Source: Gemmatimonadota bacterium
Lineage (GTDB): Bacteria; Latescibacterota; UBA2968; UBA8231
Direction of reading: 5' to 3'
Assembly: GCA_028875345.1 (NCBI GenBank)
Contig: JAPPEG010000352.1
Location: 1-34,171 of the forward strand
Length of the DNA stretch: 34,171 bases
Below the pieces are notes generated by a model. The model had not been told where the DNA came from, did no database searches, and saw only the letters and a program-made list of their open reading frames with translations. The position numbers were made by a program, and so were the translations under genes. Below are positions 14,712-23,768 of this stretch, in pieces. Within the stretch, counting starts at the first letter, position 1, and each line of letters starts with the position of its first letter.

Positions 14712-15362
14712 TTAAGGAGTATCCAGCCGCGCCCGCAGCCAAGCGTCCAAGTCCTCTAAGCACGGCTGGGCAATCGCGTGGGGCATATCGTATTCTTTGT
14801 ACCGCAAGTCCAATCCGAGGGGCAGCAGCAGATCCCTGGAGGCGCGGGCTTGGGCAATGGGAATGACCGGATCAAACCGCCCATGCGACATAAAAACCTT
14901 TAGGCCCTGCACCGCTGCCACATTCTCTGGCAACATCTCTGAACAGCATAGTCCGCTCAATGCAATGGCTCCAGCAAAATCCCGAGGCCGCTTCAGCGCG
15001 GCCACCAGCGCCATGCTCGCCCCTTGGCTAAACCCCGCGATGAAGACGCGAGTTGGCCGGTGGTCTTGCCGCAGCGCATCCACTAAGGCCAAGACCTGCA
15101 CGAGCGGTTCTTCGGCCTCGGCAAAAGCAAAGCGCAGCCCCTCCGCGCCAATCTCGATATTAAACCATGCAAAACCGCCGAAATCGAGCGCGTAGGGCGC
15201 GCGGACACTGACGCAAATCAGCCGTGCATCCAAGTGCGGCACCAAGCCCAGCAGATCTTCCTCATTGGCACCATAGCCGTGCAAAAGCAAGAGCAGCGAC
15301 GCACCCTCGGGGGGCGCATCGGGCGACTTGTGGACGATGTGGTAGAGAGATGCTGTGGTCAT
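14712..15362 (-). CDS. Carboxylesterase/phospholipase-family alpha/beta hydrolase
   Basis: 216 residues, the usual length for the abhydrolase-2 (carboxylesterase, YpfH-like) family. The oxyanion-hole motif LLLLHGYGANEEDLL is near residue 25. The nucleophile is S112 in G-F-S-Q-G, followed by D164 in GRFDPVIP and H195 in DMPHAI, which completes a plausible catalytic triad. There is no signal peptide, so it is a cytoplasmic serine hydrolase for small acyl esters. It lies 7 bases behind the GH78-like gene and is probably co-transcribed with it; removal of acetyl or acyl groups from sugars would fit but is inference. Confidence 0.88.
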   Translation of the reverse strand: MTTASLYHIVHKSPDAPPEGASLLLLLHGYGANEEDLLGLVPHLDARLICVSVRAPYALDFGGFAWFNIEIGAEGLRFAFAEAEEPLVQVLALVDALRQDHRPTRVFIAGFSQGASMALVAALKRPRDFAGAIALSGLCCSEMLPENVAAVQGLKVFMSHGRFDPVIPIAQARASRDLLLPLGLDLRYKEYDMPHAIAQPCLEDLDAWLRARLDTP

Positions 15363-15369
15363 ATCGCCG

Positions 15370-17463
15370 CTACGCTACCGACACTTCGTACTGACCAGCC
15401 CGCCGCAACACCATCACCACCCGCTCCTCTTCGCTAATCAGCTCCTGCACGTGGAAGTTGGGGTGGGCCTTCTCGTTGCGCCACACGGTCTCGCCGTTGA
15501 TTTCGATTTGGGGGAAGCGCTTGTCGCAGCGGGGTACGGACAGGTGCGTCTCGCCGTCGTGCGGCACGGAAAGGCGCGCGGAAAAGCCGCCGCCATACGC
15601 GCCCCAAGCGATCTCGACATCGCCGTGTGGCGTGGGCACGACGCCCTCGGCGCGTTCGAGCCCGGACAACTGCGGCCGAATCTCCAAAATTCCCTCGGCC
15701 TTGGGCGCAACTCCTAGCACGTGCGCCGCCAGCAAGCTCTCCGGTCCAGGTTGCGCGGCCACCGACCCGGCCTTCTCACCCCATGTCCGTCCCGTACGCG
15801 CCAGCAAGCGGCCCCATTTTCTCTGTATGTAAGCCAAGGCCGCCGTATCTGCGCCCGCCCGCCACAGCGCCCCGGCGACAAAAAACGCCTGCCACAAATC
15901 GCCTTCTGACGCTGAGCCGCCGGATAGGCGCTGCGCCACGAGGACCTGTTGTCTGGGATTGGCCAACGCAAAGTAGAGCACCAAGGCATTCGTCCAGCGG
16001 CTACAATCAGCAGCCCCGGCGGCATCGGCAAAAAGCCCTTGCTCTTCGCTCCAAGCGGCTTGTAATGCCTTGCGCGCTCGGTGATGGGCGCGCTCGCATT
16101 GGATGGCTAGTTGACGGTCGCCAGTGCGTCGGCACAAGGCCGCGACCGCCAGCCAAGCCCCAGCCTGCACAGCGACAGCAGAAGTCGCCGACGCACCCTC
16201 GGCCGTTTGCAAGCTGTTCACTAGACCCGCTAGCCGCTCGGCAGTCAATCGGTCGCCGCCGTAGCGCTGCGCCAGTTCGACGAACAGCGCGTGGAAACAA
16301 GCCTGTTCCCCGCCAATAGGTATCTCGCTACCAGCCAGCACGGCGCGTGCCGTATCCACGCTGCCAGTCGCGGACAAATCGTTCATGGCCCAAACGTAGA
16401 GCTGGTCCCAGTTGAGCCGTTCCTCGCCGAGGGCGTATCCCTCTTGGCGGCTATCAGCTAAGGTCTGCTCCCCAGTCCGCCACAGCCGCTCCCAGTCTTC
16501 GCCCACGGTTGTAAAGCGCCCGCGCGGCTCGACAACTACGCGCCGCTCCACCAGCGCGACACTGTCTATTTCCATGTCTTCTGGACACGATCCGATCCGC
16601 ACCACTAGGTAGCGGCACGTCGCCAATTGCGGCGCGGTCCACTCCTGCAATCCGTCGCGGCACACGTAGCGCAAGCGCGACTCCACTTCGCCCGCCGCAC
16701 GCGCAAAACCTAGGTCAATCACTGCGCTGGCCTTGCCCCGCAGCCGCAGATGGGGAAATCCGCGAAGCAACCGCCTGAAGTCTAAAACCAAGTACGCGGC
16801 CCGAGCTGCGTCTGTTGCCTGCACCAAGGAGTAGGTTTTGCCGCCTGTCAGGAACGCTTCCCGTCGCACGCATTTGGCAGTCTGCATGGTCTCGGGGAAA
16901 GCAACCCATTCGAGCGCACCTTCGCTAGCTACCTCGCCAAAAGCCGCCACCTCCCGCGCCCACGCCATGCTCTCCACCGTGGGCAACGGCGACCAATCCC
17001 TCGGCTCGGCTCCGTCCACTACAGCCGCTTCCCGCCATCCCGCGAACTGCCCTTTGGTCCACTCAGCCGGTGCCAGCACGGCTACATAGCTAGCCGGACC
17101 CCAAGCATCGGCCGGCTGCACCTGCCAAGGCGCGCCCGTGTACAGCACCTGCTCGGCCCCATCGCTGCGCTCGATCTTTCCCTCGGCGCGAAACCAGTCC
17201 GCTGCGCCGCAGCCTAGGGCAAAGACCAACAGCACATTTTCGCCCTCCCTCAGCGCAGCGTCCAACGCGAACTGCTCCCACATGGCCACTTCGGCCACCG
17301 CTGGCCCCAACCCCCTGCCCACTCGCTCGCCGTTCAAGTACACTTCATACGGCCCACTCGCAGCACAGCGCAGCAACCCTTTGGCTGCTGCGCTGCTCAG
17401 GTGGAATTCGAGACGGATATATACGGCCAAAGCGGCCGGATGCCATATAGCTTGCGAGCGCAT
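15370..17463 (-). CDS. GH78-like (alpha-L-rhamnosidase family) glycoside hydrolase
   Basis: About 697 residues if started at ATG 17463, two bases after the htrA stop; a TTG at 17469 overlapping that stop is an alternative. The N-terminal beta-sandwich has YEVYLNGERVGRGLGP and ENVLLVFALGCGAADWF, as in the carbohydrate-binding region of GH78 enzymes. The (alpha/alpha)6-barrel begins near residue 320, with DSRQEGYALGEERLNWDQLYVWAMND where GH78 has its acidic DxxxR-E-R-x-x-W block. The C-terminal domain has GPESLLAAHVLGV, IRPQLSGLERAEGVVPTPHGDVEIAW. The acidic block diverges from canonical rhamnosidases, so the sugar specificity is open. No signal peptide is visible. It is tightly linked to htrA upstream and to the esterase downstream. 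Confidence 0.8.
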   Translation of the reverse strand: MRSQAIWHPAALAVYIRLEFHLSSAAAKGLLRCAASGPYEVYLNGERVGRGLGPAVAEVAMWEQFALDAALREGENVLLVFALGCGAADWFRAEGKIERSDGAEQVLYTGAPWQVQPADAWGPASYVAVLAPAEWTKGQFAGWREAAVVDGAEPRDWSPLPTVESMAWAREVAAFGEVASEGALEWVAFPETMQTAKCVRREAFLTGGKTYSLVQATDAARAAYLVLDFRRLLRGFPHLRLRGKASAVIDLGFARAAGEVESRLRYVCRDGLQEWTAPQLATCRYLVVRIGSCPEDMEIDSVALVERRVVVEPRGRFTTVGEDWERLWRTGEQTLADSRQEGYALGEERLNWDQLYVWAMNDLSATGSVDTARAVLAGSEIPIGGEQACFHALFVELAQRYGGDRLTAERLAGLVNSLQTAEGASATSAVAVQAGAWLAVAALCRRTGDRQLAIQCERAHHRARKALQAAWSEEQGLFADAAGAADCSRWTNALVLYFALANPRQQVLVAQRLSGGSASEGDLWQAFFVAGALWRAGADTAALAYIQRKWGRLLARTGRTWGEKAGSVAAQPGPESLLAAHVLGVAPKAEGILEIRPQLSGLERAEGVVPTPHGDVEIAWGAYGGGFSARLSVPHDGETHLSVPRCDKRFPQIEINGETVWRNEKAHPNFHVQELISEEERVVMVLRRAGQYEVSVA

Positions 17464-17465
17464 AC

Positions 17466-18857
17466 TCAATTTACGGGCATCCGCATCCCTATCAGCCGCG
17501 TCCCTCGTTGCCCCAGCACCCGCATCATAAACGCGTCCCCCGGCTCAATCTCCGCCAACGCATCCTCTAAGTCTTCCACAGTTTCCACCTGTTTGCGGTT
17601 GACCTCCTGAATAAGCATTCCTCGGCGCAAACCCCGTCGTGATGCTTCGCTGCCGCGCTCCACTCGTGCGACCACAACTCCGTCCTCGTCTTCGTATCTT
17701 AGCCGCCGCGCCAGCTCATCAGTCAGTTCCCGGACCTTCAAGCCCAGCACCTCTTGTTCTGCTTCTGCGTTATCGTGCGAGCGACCAGAGGCCAGCGCTT
17801 CCTCAGTCCGCAGCTCTAGCTCGACTTTAATGCGTTTCTCTTTGCCATCGCGCAACACCAGCAACTCGACTTCGGTCCCCGGTGCCGTGCGTCCAATCCG
17901 GTCGCGAAGCTCGGTTGAGTTGCGCATGGGTTGGCCATCAATAGCAAGTACTACATCGCCAACCTTGACACCTGCTTTGTCTGCTGCTCCCTCCGAAGTC
18001 ACTTCATCAATCACCACGCCATGATTGCGGTCCAGCCCCATAGTCTCAGCCACTAGCGGATCCAAGTTGGCAATTTTCACTCCGAGTAAGCCGCGTCGCA
18101 CCTCCCCGTGCTCAACCAACTGCTCGACTACATCCTTGACCAAGTTGATCGGAATGGCAAAGCCAAGACCTATATTGCCGCCGCTGCGGCTGACGATGGC
18201 CGTGTTGATTCCCACGAGCTCGCCATGCAGGTTGACCAGCGCTCCGCCACTGTTGCCCGGATTGATCGCCGCGTCGGTCTGGATAAAGGAGCCGTACTCG
18301 CCAAAGAAGCGTTTCCGTCCTAGCCCACTGACGATGCCGGTAGAAACCGAATGGGAAAATGTCAAAGGGCTTCCTATGGCCATCACCCATTCGCCTTCCC
18401 GGAGCTGGTCCGAATCGCCCAGCGCGACCGTCGGCAAATCTTCGGTATCGACCTTAAGCACGGCGATGTCGCTCAGAGAATCGCGGCCGATGATCTCGGC
18501 TTCAAAGAAGCGCGAATCCGTCATCTCGACGCGGATATTGTCGGCGTGGCTAATCACGTGATTGTTGGTGATAATGTACTGATCGCCGTTGAAGTTGATG
18601 ATTACTCCCGCGCCTTGACCATCGCGTTCGCGTGGCTGGTCAGGCAATTCGAAGAAGTCCCCCCAAGGGGTACGAGAGCGCCCCTCGACATTGACAGTGC
18701 CCTCCGTGGTGATTTTTACGACGCCGGGCTTGACCTGAGCTACTACTTCGGCAAACCCGTCGCTCATCTGGCGCAGGAACTGCAAATTCTCGCTGGCTTG
18801 AGCATTGCCAGCCACCGCGAGGCTTAAAATAAACAGGGAAATGCAAAACTTCCGCAT
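17466..18857 (-). CDS. degP: DegP/HtrA (Do-family) periplasmic serine protease
   Basis: 463 residues from ATG 18857, with AGAGGAAA upstream. A signal peptide (1-21, ending NAQA-S) directs it to the periplasm. The trypsin-like domain has the catalytic triad H100 (TNNHVIS), D130 ([10 protein letters not shown]) and S203 (NPGNSGGAL). Two PDZ domains follow: one around [28 protein letters not shown], and a second around [28 protein letters not shown]. It degrades or refolds damaged envelope proteins. It is immediately upstream of the GH78-like gene, and the 71-base gap to the clpB remnant must hold its promoter. Confidence 0.95.
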   Translation of the reverse strand: MRKFCISLFILSLAVAGNAQASENLQFLRQMSDGFAEVVAQVKPGVVKITTEGTVNVEGRSRTPWGDFFELPDQPRERDGQGAGVIINFNGDQYIITNNHVISHADNIRVEMTDSRFFEAEIIGRDSLSDIAVLKVDTEDLPTVALGDSDQLREGEWVMAIGSPLTFSHSVSTGIVSGLGRKRFFGEYGSFIQTDAAINPGNSGGALVNLHGELVGINTAIVSRSGGNIGLGFAIPINLVKDVVEQLVEHGEVRRGLLGVKIANLDPLVAETMGLDRNHGVVIDEVTSEGAADKAGVKVGDVVLAIDGQPMRNSTELRDRIGRTAPGTEVELLVLRDGKEKRIKVELELRTEEALASGRSHDNAEAEQEVLGLKVRELTDELARRLRYEDEDGVVVARVERGSEASRRGLRRGMLIQEVNRKQVETVEDLEDALAEIEPGDAFMMRVLGQRGTRLIGMRMPVN

Positions 18858-18928
18858 GGTATTTCCTCTCTGAAAAGGGTGTGAAAATACGGATATTTCT
18901 CAATGTCCACAAAAAGAGACGACAATCG

Positions 18929-19383
18929 CTAAATCTCGGTTCCCGCTTTCGGCGGCTGATGCCGCACGGCCAGTTGGCCTTCGTCGAGTACTACCTCAAC
19001 CTGCGACCCCTCGGGCATGTCGCGGGCCATCGCCCTCGGTCGCTTGCTGCGCCGCTGCTAGCTGCCGCTCCAATTCCGGCAATTTTCCGTGTTTTAGCTC
19101 GGCGGCGCGGTTCAAGTCGTATTGGCGCTCGGCTTCTTCGATTTGATGCCGCACCTGCTCGATTTCCTCGCGCAATGCGCGCTCGCCCACCAAGGACGAT
19201 CGCGGTCTTGCCCACTCCCGGCTCGCCGATGAGTACTGGATTGTTCTTGGTCTTGCGCGAGAGGATGCGGATGGTGCGGCGGATCTCTTCGTCGCGCCCG
19301 ATCACCGGATCGAGCCGACCAGCGCGCGCCTGCGCCACCAAATCGAGTCCGTAGCGCTCGAGGGCCTCATAGGTGGTATTCAT
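18929..19383 (-). pseudogene. clpB: Shredded clpB remnant (three blocks in three frames)
   Basis: Three ClpB pieces follow in the correct order but in three different reading frames. Block 1 (19195-19383) is the start of AAA domain 1: [48 protein letters not shown] with Walker A. Block 2 (about 19040-19193) is the coiled-coil middle domain: [20 protein letters not shown] and [16 protein letters not shown]. Block 3 (18929 to about 19040) reads [22 protein letters not shown] to a TAG, like a ClpB C-terminal tail. The N-domain, most of AAA1 and all of AAA2 are deleted. A good AGAGGAAA site precedes the ATG at 19383, so a short peptide could still be made, but disaggregase function is impossible. 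Confidence 0.85.
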
Positions 19384-19541
19384 GTCGGTTTCCTCTCAGA
19401 AGTCGGTTTTGCCTGTCCAAATGATTGCAAATACTGTACCAGCGCCGATATGTTCCACTTTTGACACATTTTGCCCATCGAATAGGACATTGTGGCACTC
19501 AAGGCGTTGAAATGGACAAAAAACCGAGGGAATCGGAACCG

Positions 19542-20984
19542 TCAGCCGAGACTCAAGCGAAAGAACATCACAGAAACGGCAGTGCCCCTAGCTATTCCCG
19601 GTAAGAGTCCGCCGCGCATGGCTAGGCTGGTCTCCAAGAGGCGGACCTGCATGGACGACAGCACAAACGGACCAAAGGCAAAGCCGACCGCTGAACTGCT
19701 GCTCCGCCCGCCCAGCGACAGGCCAATGCGGGCCGGCAACCAGTCCGCCAGCCAGTACTCGATTCCACCGGCCAGCCGCGGCCGAGTCCGCATCCCAAAC
19801 TTGGAGCTGAACGCCTGGTCCCAATTGCCAACCACCGTTAGCTGGGGCCTGGCCTGATAGGCTACCCCGAACCGCAGCATGGCCGGTAGCGAGCGCGAGA
19901 ACGGCTTTTGGCTGATCTGCTTGGTAAAGTCTGGATCTCCGTCGCCGTCGAAATCCGGGTTGTCGAATACTTCCTCAATGGACCGCGAGTCCGCGTCCAA
20001 AAAACGGGAGATGCGCAGTTCGTTAGTAGCAAGGAAAATGGAATCTTGGCGCACCCCTTCATTCCAAGAGAACATGTCGAGCAAGTTGAGCGCACTGAAG
20101 CTGAAGGTCGTCTTGCGGCTTTTGCTTCGGCCAGCAATGCCGACGTCGATGCCAACGCCGACGCCCATTTTGGCGTGCTGGGCAATCAGCCAAGCATCCG
20201 CCTCAGCACCGCCGACATGGGCTACCAGTCCGGTGCCGCCGGATTCGATAATCTCTCCGTACGTGCCCATCGAGAGCTTGAGCGTACTGCCGACTGTGAA
20301 CTCGCTTAGATAGGGCGCGAGACGAGCAGGCAGGGCCGGCTTCGCAACGGCGACATTGAGCGTACCCACGGCCCACCCCGACCCATTCCAGTCGCTGATG
20401 TCGTATCCTTCGCTCTTGCCGGCTACCAAGCGGTCCTCCGCAAACTCGTTGCCAAAAAAGAAAAGCTCTAACACGTCCTTGGGAATCTCGCTCTCGACCC
20501 CACTGGTAAACCCCACGGCAATAGCCGAGCGCACTTCTTCGACTGCAAAGGCCACACCTCCGTTGAGCGGGAGGCCCGCAACGACCGTCGGCTCGATATC
20601 CCCGTTCATGCGCAGACCCGCATCTGGGATGTCGGCGAGCAGCTTTTTTTTCTCTACTGGGCTGATGTAGTACGGGCTGCCGTTGGGAGAGACCTTCTCG
20701 TTGGCGGCCGTGAAGTGGGCGTTGTATGTGGCGACCGAAAAGCTGTTGTTTTCGACAGCCAAGCAAAGGCCCGCGCCGAGCAAGTCCCAGGAAAACTTGC
20801 GGCTATCCGACAGAGCTAAATTCGCCGGATTCCAGAAAACGGCTTCCGGGCCCCGGGCCAAGGCCGTATAAGCTTGGCCCAGCGCCAACGCCCGCGGGCT
20901 AGCGTCGCCGGGAACGGCAGCCACCTGCCCGTAGGCCCCGACGACGAACAGGGCCGCTAGAATGATCAATCTCTTGCCTCGCAC
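19542..20984 (-). CDS. Outer-membrane beta-barrel protein (PorV/DUF5723-like)
   Basis: 480 residues from a GTG at 20984. A signal peptide MRGKRLIILAALFVVGAYGQVAA is followed by GDASPRALALGQAYTALARGPEAVFWNPANLAL. That block is typical of the FadL/PorV-like and UPF0164/DUF5723 outer-membrane proteins common in the FCB group. Alternating hydrophobic strands continue to a C-terminal RGTAVSVMFFRLSLG with the aromatic-rich end of a barrel. A DFDGDGDPDF stretch looks like a calcium-binding loop facing one side. It starts 7 bases after the lipoprotein gene and closes a long collinear gene run. Its function is unknown; a transport or secretion-associated barrel is the best guess. Confidence 0.75.
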   Translation of the reverse strand: MRGKRLIILAALFVVGAYGQVAAVPGDASPRALALGQAYTALARGPEAVFWNPANLALSDSRKFSWDLLGAGLCLAVENNSFSVATYNAHFTAANEKVSPNGSPYYISPVEKKKLLADIPDAGLRMNGDIEPTVVAGLPLNGGVAFAVEEVRSAIAVGFTSGVESEIPKDVLELFFFGNEFAEDRLVAGKSEGYDISDWNGSGWAVGTLNVAVAKPALPARLAPYLSEFTVGSTLKLSMGTYGEIIESGGTGLVAHVGGAEADAWLIAQHAKMGVGVGIDVGIAGRSKSRKTTFSFSALNLLDMFSWNEGVRQDSIFLATNELRISRFLDADSRSIEEVFDNPDFDGDGDPDFTKQISQKPFSRSLPAMLRFGVAYQARPQLTVVGNWDQAFSSKFGMRTRPRLAGGIEYWLADWLPARIGLSLGGRSSSSAVGFAFGPFVLSSMQVRLLETSLAMRGGLLPGIARGTAVSVMFFRLSLG

Positions 20985-20991
20985 TGGTGCC

Positions 20992-22563
20992 CTACTTGAC
21001 CAACTCCTCGTTGAACTCCATGAAAATCACCGCCCCAGCCTCCACGGCGACGAAGTCACTCGCCCGCATCACCACCTCGCTCGGCGTCTTGTCCAACTCG
21101 ACCAGCATGCCCGTATAGACGCCCTCCTCCCGCAGAAAGACCTCCACATCTTCGTCCGAGAGCGCGAGCCGTTGGTGGCTGAATGCACTCGCTACAACCT
21201 GCCCTTCGGGGCCGACTTCGCCCGCATCCACCGCAATGGAACCCTGCTTGGGAATCCGCAGATAGCCGTTGGCCTCGTTGGCGGCGAATAGGTCTTCGTT
21301 GCCGTACACATCTTCGGCTCTCGGCGCGACCCACAGGCTGACGCGGATGGCGGTGGGCAGGTGATTTTCAATCGCAGTAACTACGACGGCACTATCGAGG
21401 CTGGCTTGGATGCGACGACGGGCATCGTCGTCCTGGAAGCGACGAAAGATTGGGTCGAACTCAATGCGGGTATCTTCTTCTATTTGAAAATGACCCTGTG
21501 AGGCAAAGCGCACTTGGTCAATCTGCACCCAATGACTAGAGTCGATCACTTCCGCGGATTCGCCGTCGCCGATGCGCACGGTCGGCGCGACCGCGACCTC
21601 GGTCGGCAGCAGGTTGAGAAATTCGGTCAGCTCTGCGGAGGCCAGCGACAAGGCCAACGACACCGGATGGTCTGGATCGCCGCGCTGGAATACTTCGGAG
21701 ATCATCAGGGAATCCCGCTCGCCATAGCCATTGGTTCCCTCGATGTGGAGGTCAATGCGGCTGCGGAAACCAACGCCCGACGTCAGGCCGACTTCTAGGA
21801 CGACCGAACTGAAGGCGATCTGATCTAAACCTGTGGGAAAATCGACTGCGCGAGTGACCGGTGCAACCGGTAGGACGACCTCGTTGAGCACGCCCTCGAC
21901 GCGGCTGAGGAGTAAGTCCCCGGTCTCGACCTCTAGCAGTAGCTCATCAGTAGCGACGGCCTCTGCAAATTCGCCCTGCACCTGGTATGAGAACCGCAAT
22001 TCAAGAGGATTCTGCGGAGTAAACTCACTACCGACCAAGTCAAAGGACACGGTCTTGCTCTCGCCAGAGGCGAGCGCGTCGATGAGGAAGGTAGGAGGCG
22101 TACCGTCCGGCCTTTTGAAATCGTCCAAGACCAATTCGACCTGTAAGGGGATCGCGGTCTGGTTGGTCGCCTTGAAGGTCAGGCCGCCCTCGGCGATGAC
22201 CGCGTGCGCGATTTGGATGCGATCGTCGGCAAAGGCGAAAGCCTCGGTCTTGGCAATGGCATCGTCAGCCGGCCCAATCGGCACCGCCAAGGCCGTGGAT
22301 ACAGGTGCGACGCGTAGGCGGTCGCCAACTTCTTCGCGGTGGTTGAAGTCCGCTGTAAAATCTACCGCGAGCAGGCCCTCGTCGTCTATCTTCAGGAAGC
22401 CGGGGCGCTCATCGGCCAAGTCCCGAACGGTCGTCCGGTCGTCGGCGACCGGGATGCTGATCTGGAAATTGGTGCTGGGAATTTGGGGAGGATTCACCTC
22501 GCAGCCCATCAACGCGCCGGCCCCTAGGAGCACACCCAACCATCGGCACCGTACGGCAGTCAT
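20992..22563 (-). CDS. Large surface or periplasmic lipoprotein of unknown function
   Basis: 523 residues from ATG 22563. A lipobox L18-M-G-C21 ends a hydrophobic signal (WLGVLLGAGALMGC), so the protein is lipid-anchored. The mature part looks all-beta, with repeated Ig-like or adhesin-like strands such as GGLTFKATNQTAIPLQVELVLDDF and LRFSYQVQGEF. It has no recognisable catalytic motif and I cannot assign a family. It sits between metK (19 bases) and the beta-barrel gene (7 bases). The pairing of a lipoprotein with a PorV-like barrel suggests the two products act together at the outer membrane. Confidence 0.75.
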   Translation of the reverse strand: MTAVRCRWLGVLLGAGALMGCEVNPPQIPSTNFQISIPVADDRTTVRDLADERPGFLKIDDEGLLAVDFTADFNHREEVGDRLRVAPVSTALAVPIGPADDAIAKTEAFAFADDRIQIAHAVIAEGGLTFKATNQTAIPLQVELVLDDFKRPDGTPPTFLIDALASGESKTVSFDLVGSEFTPQNPLELRFSYQVQGEFAEAVATDELLLEVETGDLLLSRVEGVLNEVVLPVAPVTRAVDFPTGLDQIAFSSVVLEVGLTSGVGFRSRIDLHIEGTNGYGERDSLMISEVFQRGDPDHPVSLALSLASAELTEFLNLLPTEVAVAPTVRIGDGESAEVIDSSHWVQIDQVRFASQGHFQIEEDTRIEFDPIFRRFQDDDARRRIQASLDSAVVVTAIENHLPTAIRVSLWVAPRAEDVYGNEDLFAANEANGYLRIPKQGSIAVDAGEVGPEGQVVASAFSHQRLALSDEDVEVFLREEGVYTGMLVELDKTPSEVVMRASDFVAVEAGAVIFMEFNEELVK

Positions 22564-22582
22564 TTGCTAGCCGTTTAAGGAT

Positions 22583-23749
22583 CTATTTGATCCCTACAGC
22601 TTGGCGCAGCGGCTCGACCTTGTCGGTCCGTTCCCAGATGAACTCTGGCTCCTCGCGCCCAAAATGGCCGTAGTTGGTGGTTTTTCGGTAGATGGGCCGT
22701 CTGAGTTGTAAAACCTCAATGATGCCCTTGGGGGTTAGGTTGAAGACCTCTTCCACGGCCGCGGCAATCTCCTCATCGGGCGCGACGCCCGTGCCAAAGG
22801 TATCGACCCGCACCGATACGGGAGCGGCCACGCCAATGGCATAGGCCAGTTGCACTTGGCAGCGGGCGGCCAAGCGGGCGGCCACCACGTTTTTGGCCAC
22901 GTAGCGCGCCATGTAGTGGGCACTGCGGTCCACCTTGCTGGGGTCCTTGCCGGAAAAGGCACCCCCGCCGTGCGGGCACGCGCCCCCGTAGGTATCGACG
23001 ATGATCTTGCGACCCGTCAATCCGCAGTCGCCGTGCGGCCCCCCGATGACGAAACGACCTGTGGGGTTGACGTGATATTGGGTGCCTGCGTCGAGCAGAT
23101 GGGTGGGGATTACTTCTTTTATCACTTGTTCGATCATGTCTTTTTCGATCTGCGCGTGACTGACCTCGGGAGCGTGTTGGGTCGAGAGAACCACGGCCCC
23201 TACCCGCACGGGCTGACCGTCGTCGTACTCGACGCTGACCTGAGACTTGGCGTCTGGGCGCAGATAGGAAATTTTCTCGTCCTTGCGCAGCCGCGTTAGG
23301 TGCTGCATTAGCTCGTGCGCGAGGGTAATGGGTAGCGGCATGAGTTGGGGGGTTTCGCGGCAGGCATAGCCAAACATCATGCCTTGGTCGCCAGCGCCCT
23401 CTTCCTTGTACAGCCCCTCGCCCGCGTTGACGCCCTGGGCTATATCGGACGATTGCTGGTCCAAGGCCACGAGGATAGAGCACGAGCGAAAGTCAAAGCC
23501 CTGCGCGGGATCGCAGTAACCAATATCGGCGATGACCTGCCTGACGAGGGCTTCGATGTCTAGGTGAGCCTCGCTTTTAACCTCGCCAGCGACTACTACT
23601 TGGTCGGTGGTAACGAGCGTCTCGCAGGCGACCCGTGCGTTGGAGTCCTCGGCGAGCATGGCGTCGAGCACGGCGTCGGAAATCTGGTCGGCGACTTTGT
23701 CAGGGTGCCCTTCGGATACGGATTCGGAAGTGAACATGTATTTGGACAT
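22583..23749 (-). CDS. metK: S-adenosylmethionine synthase
   Basis: 388 residues, the usual length. It makes S-adenosylmethionine from methionine and ATP in the cytoplasm. The signatures are all present: [22 protein letters not shown] at the N-terminus, [30 protein letters not shown] (ATP-binding loop), [21 protein letters not shown] and [19 protein letters not shown]. The start is ATG 23749 with AAGGAG upstream. It lies 19 bases after ptsI and 19 bases before the lipoprotein gene in the collinear run. Confidence 0.97.
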   Translation of the reverse strand: MSKYMFTSESVSEGHPDKVADQISDAVLDAMLAEDSNARVACETLVTTDQVVVAGEVKSEAHLDIEALVRQVIADIGYCDPAQGFDFRSCSILVALDQQSSDIAQGVNAGEGLYKEEGAGDQGMMFGYACRETPQLMPLPITLAHELMQHLTRLRKDEKISYLRPDAKSQVSVEYDDGQPVRVGAVVLSTQHAPEVSHAQIEKDMIEQVIKEVIPTHLLDAGTQYHVNPTGRFVIGGPHGDCGLTGRKIIVDTYGGACPHGGGAFSGKDPSKVDRSAHYMARYVAKNVVAARLAARCQVQLAYAIGVAAPVSVRVDTFGTGVAPDEEIAAAVEEVFNLTPKGIIEVLQLRRPIYRKTTNYGHFGREEPEFIWERTDKVEPLRQAVGIK

Positions 23750-23768
23750 AGTGTATTCTCAAGCTCCT

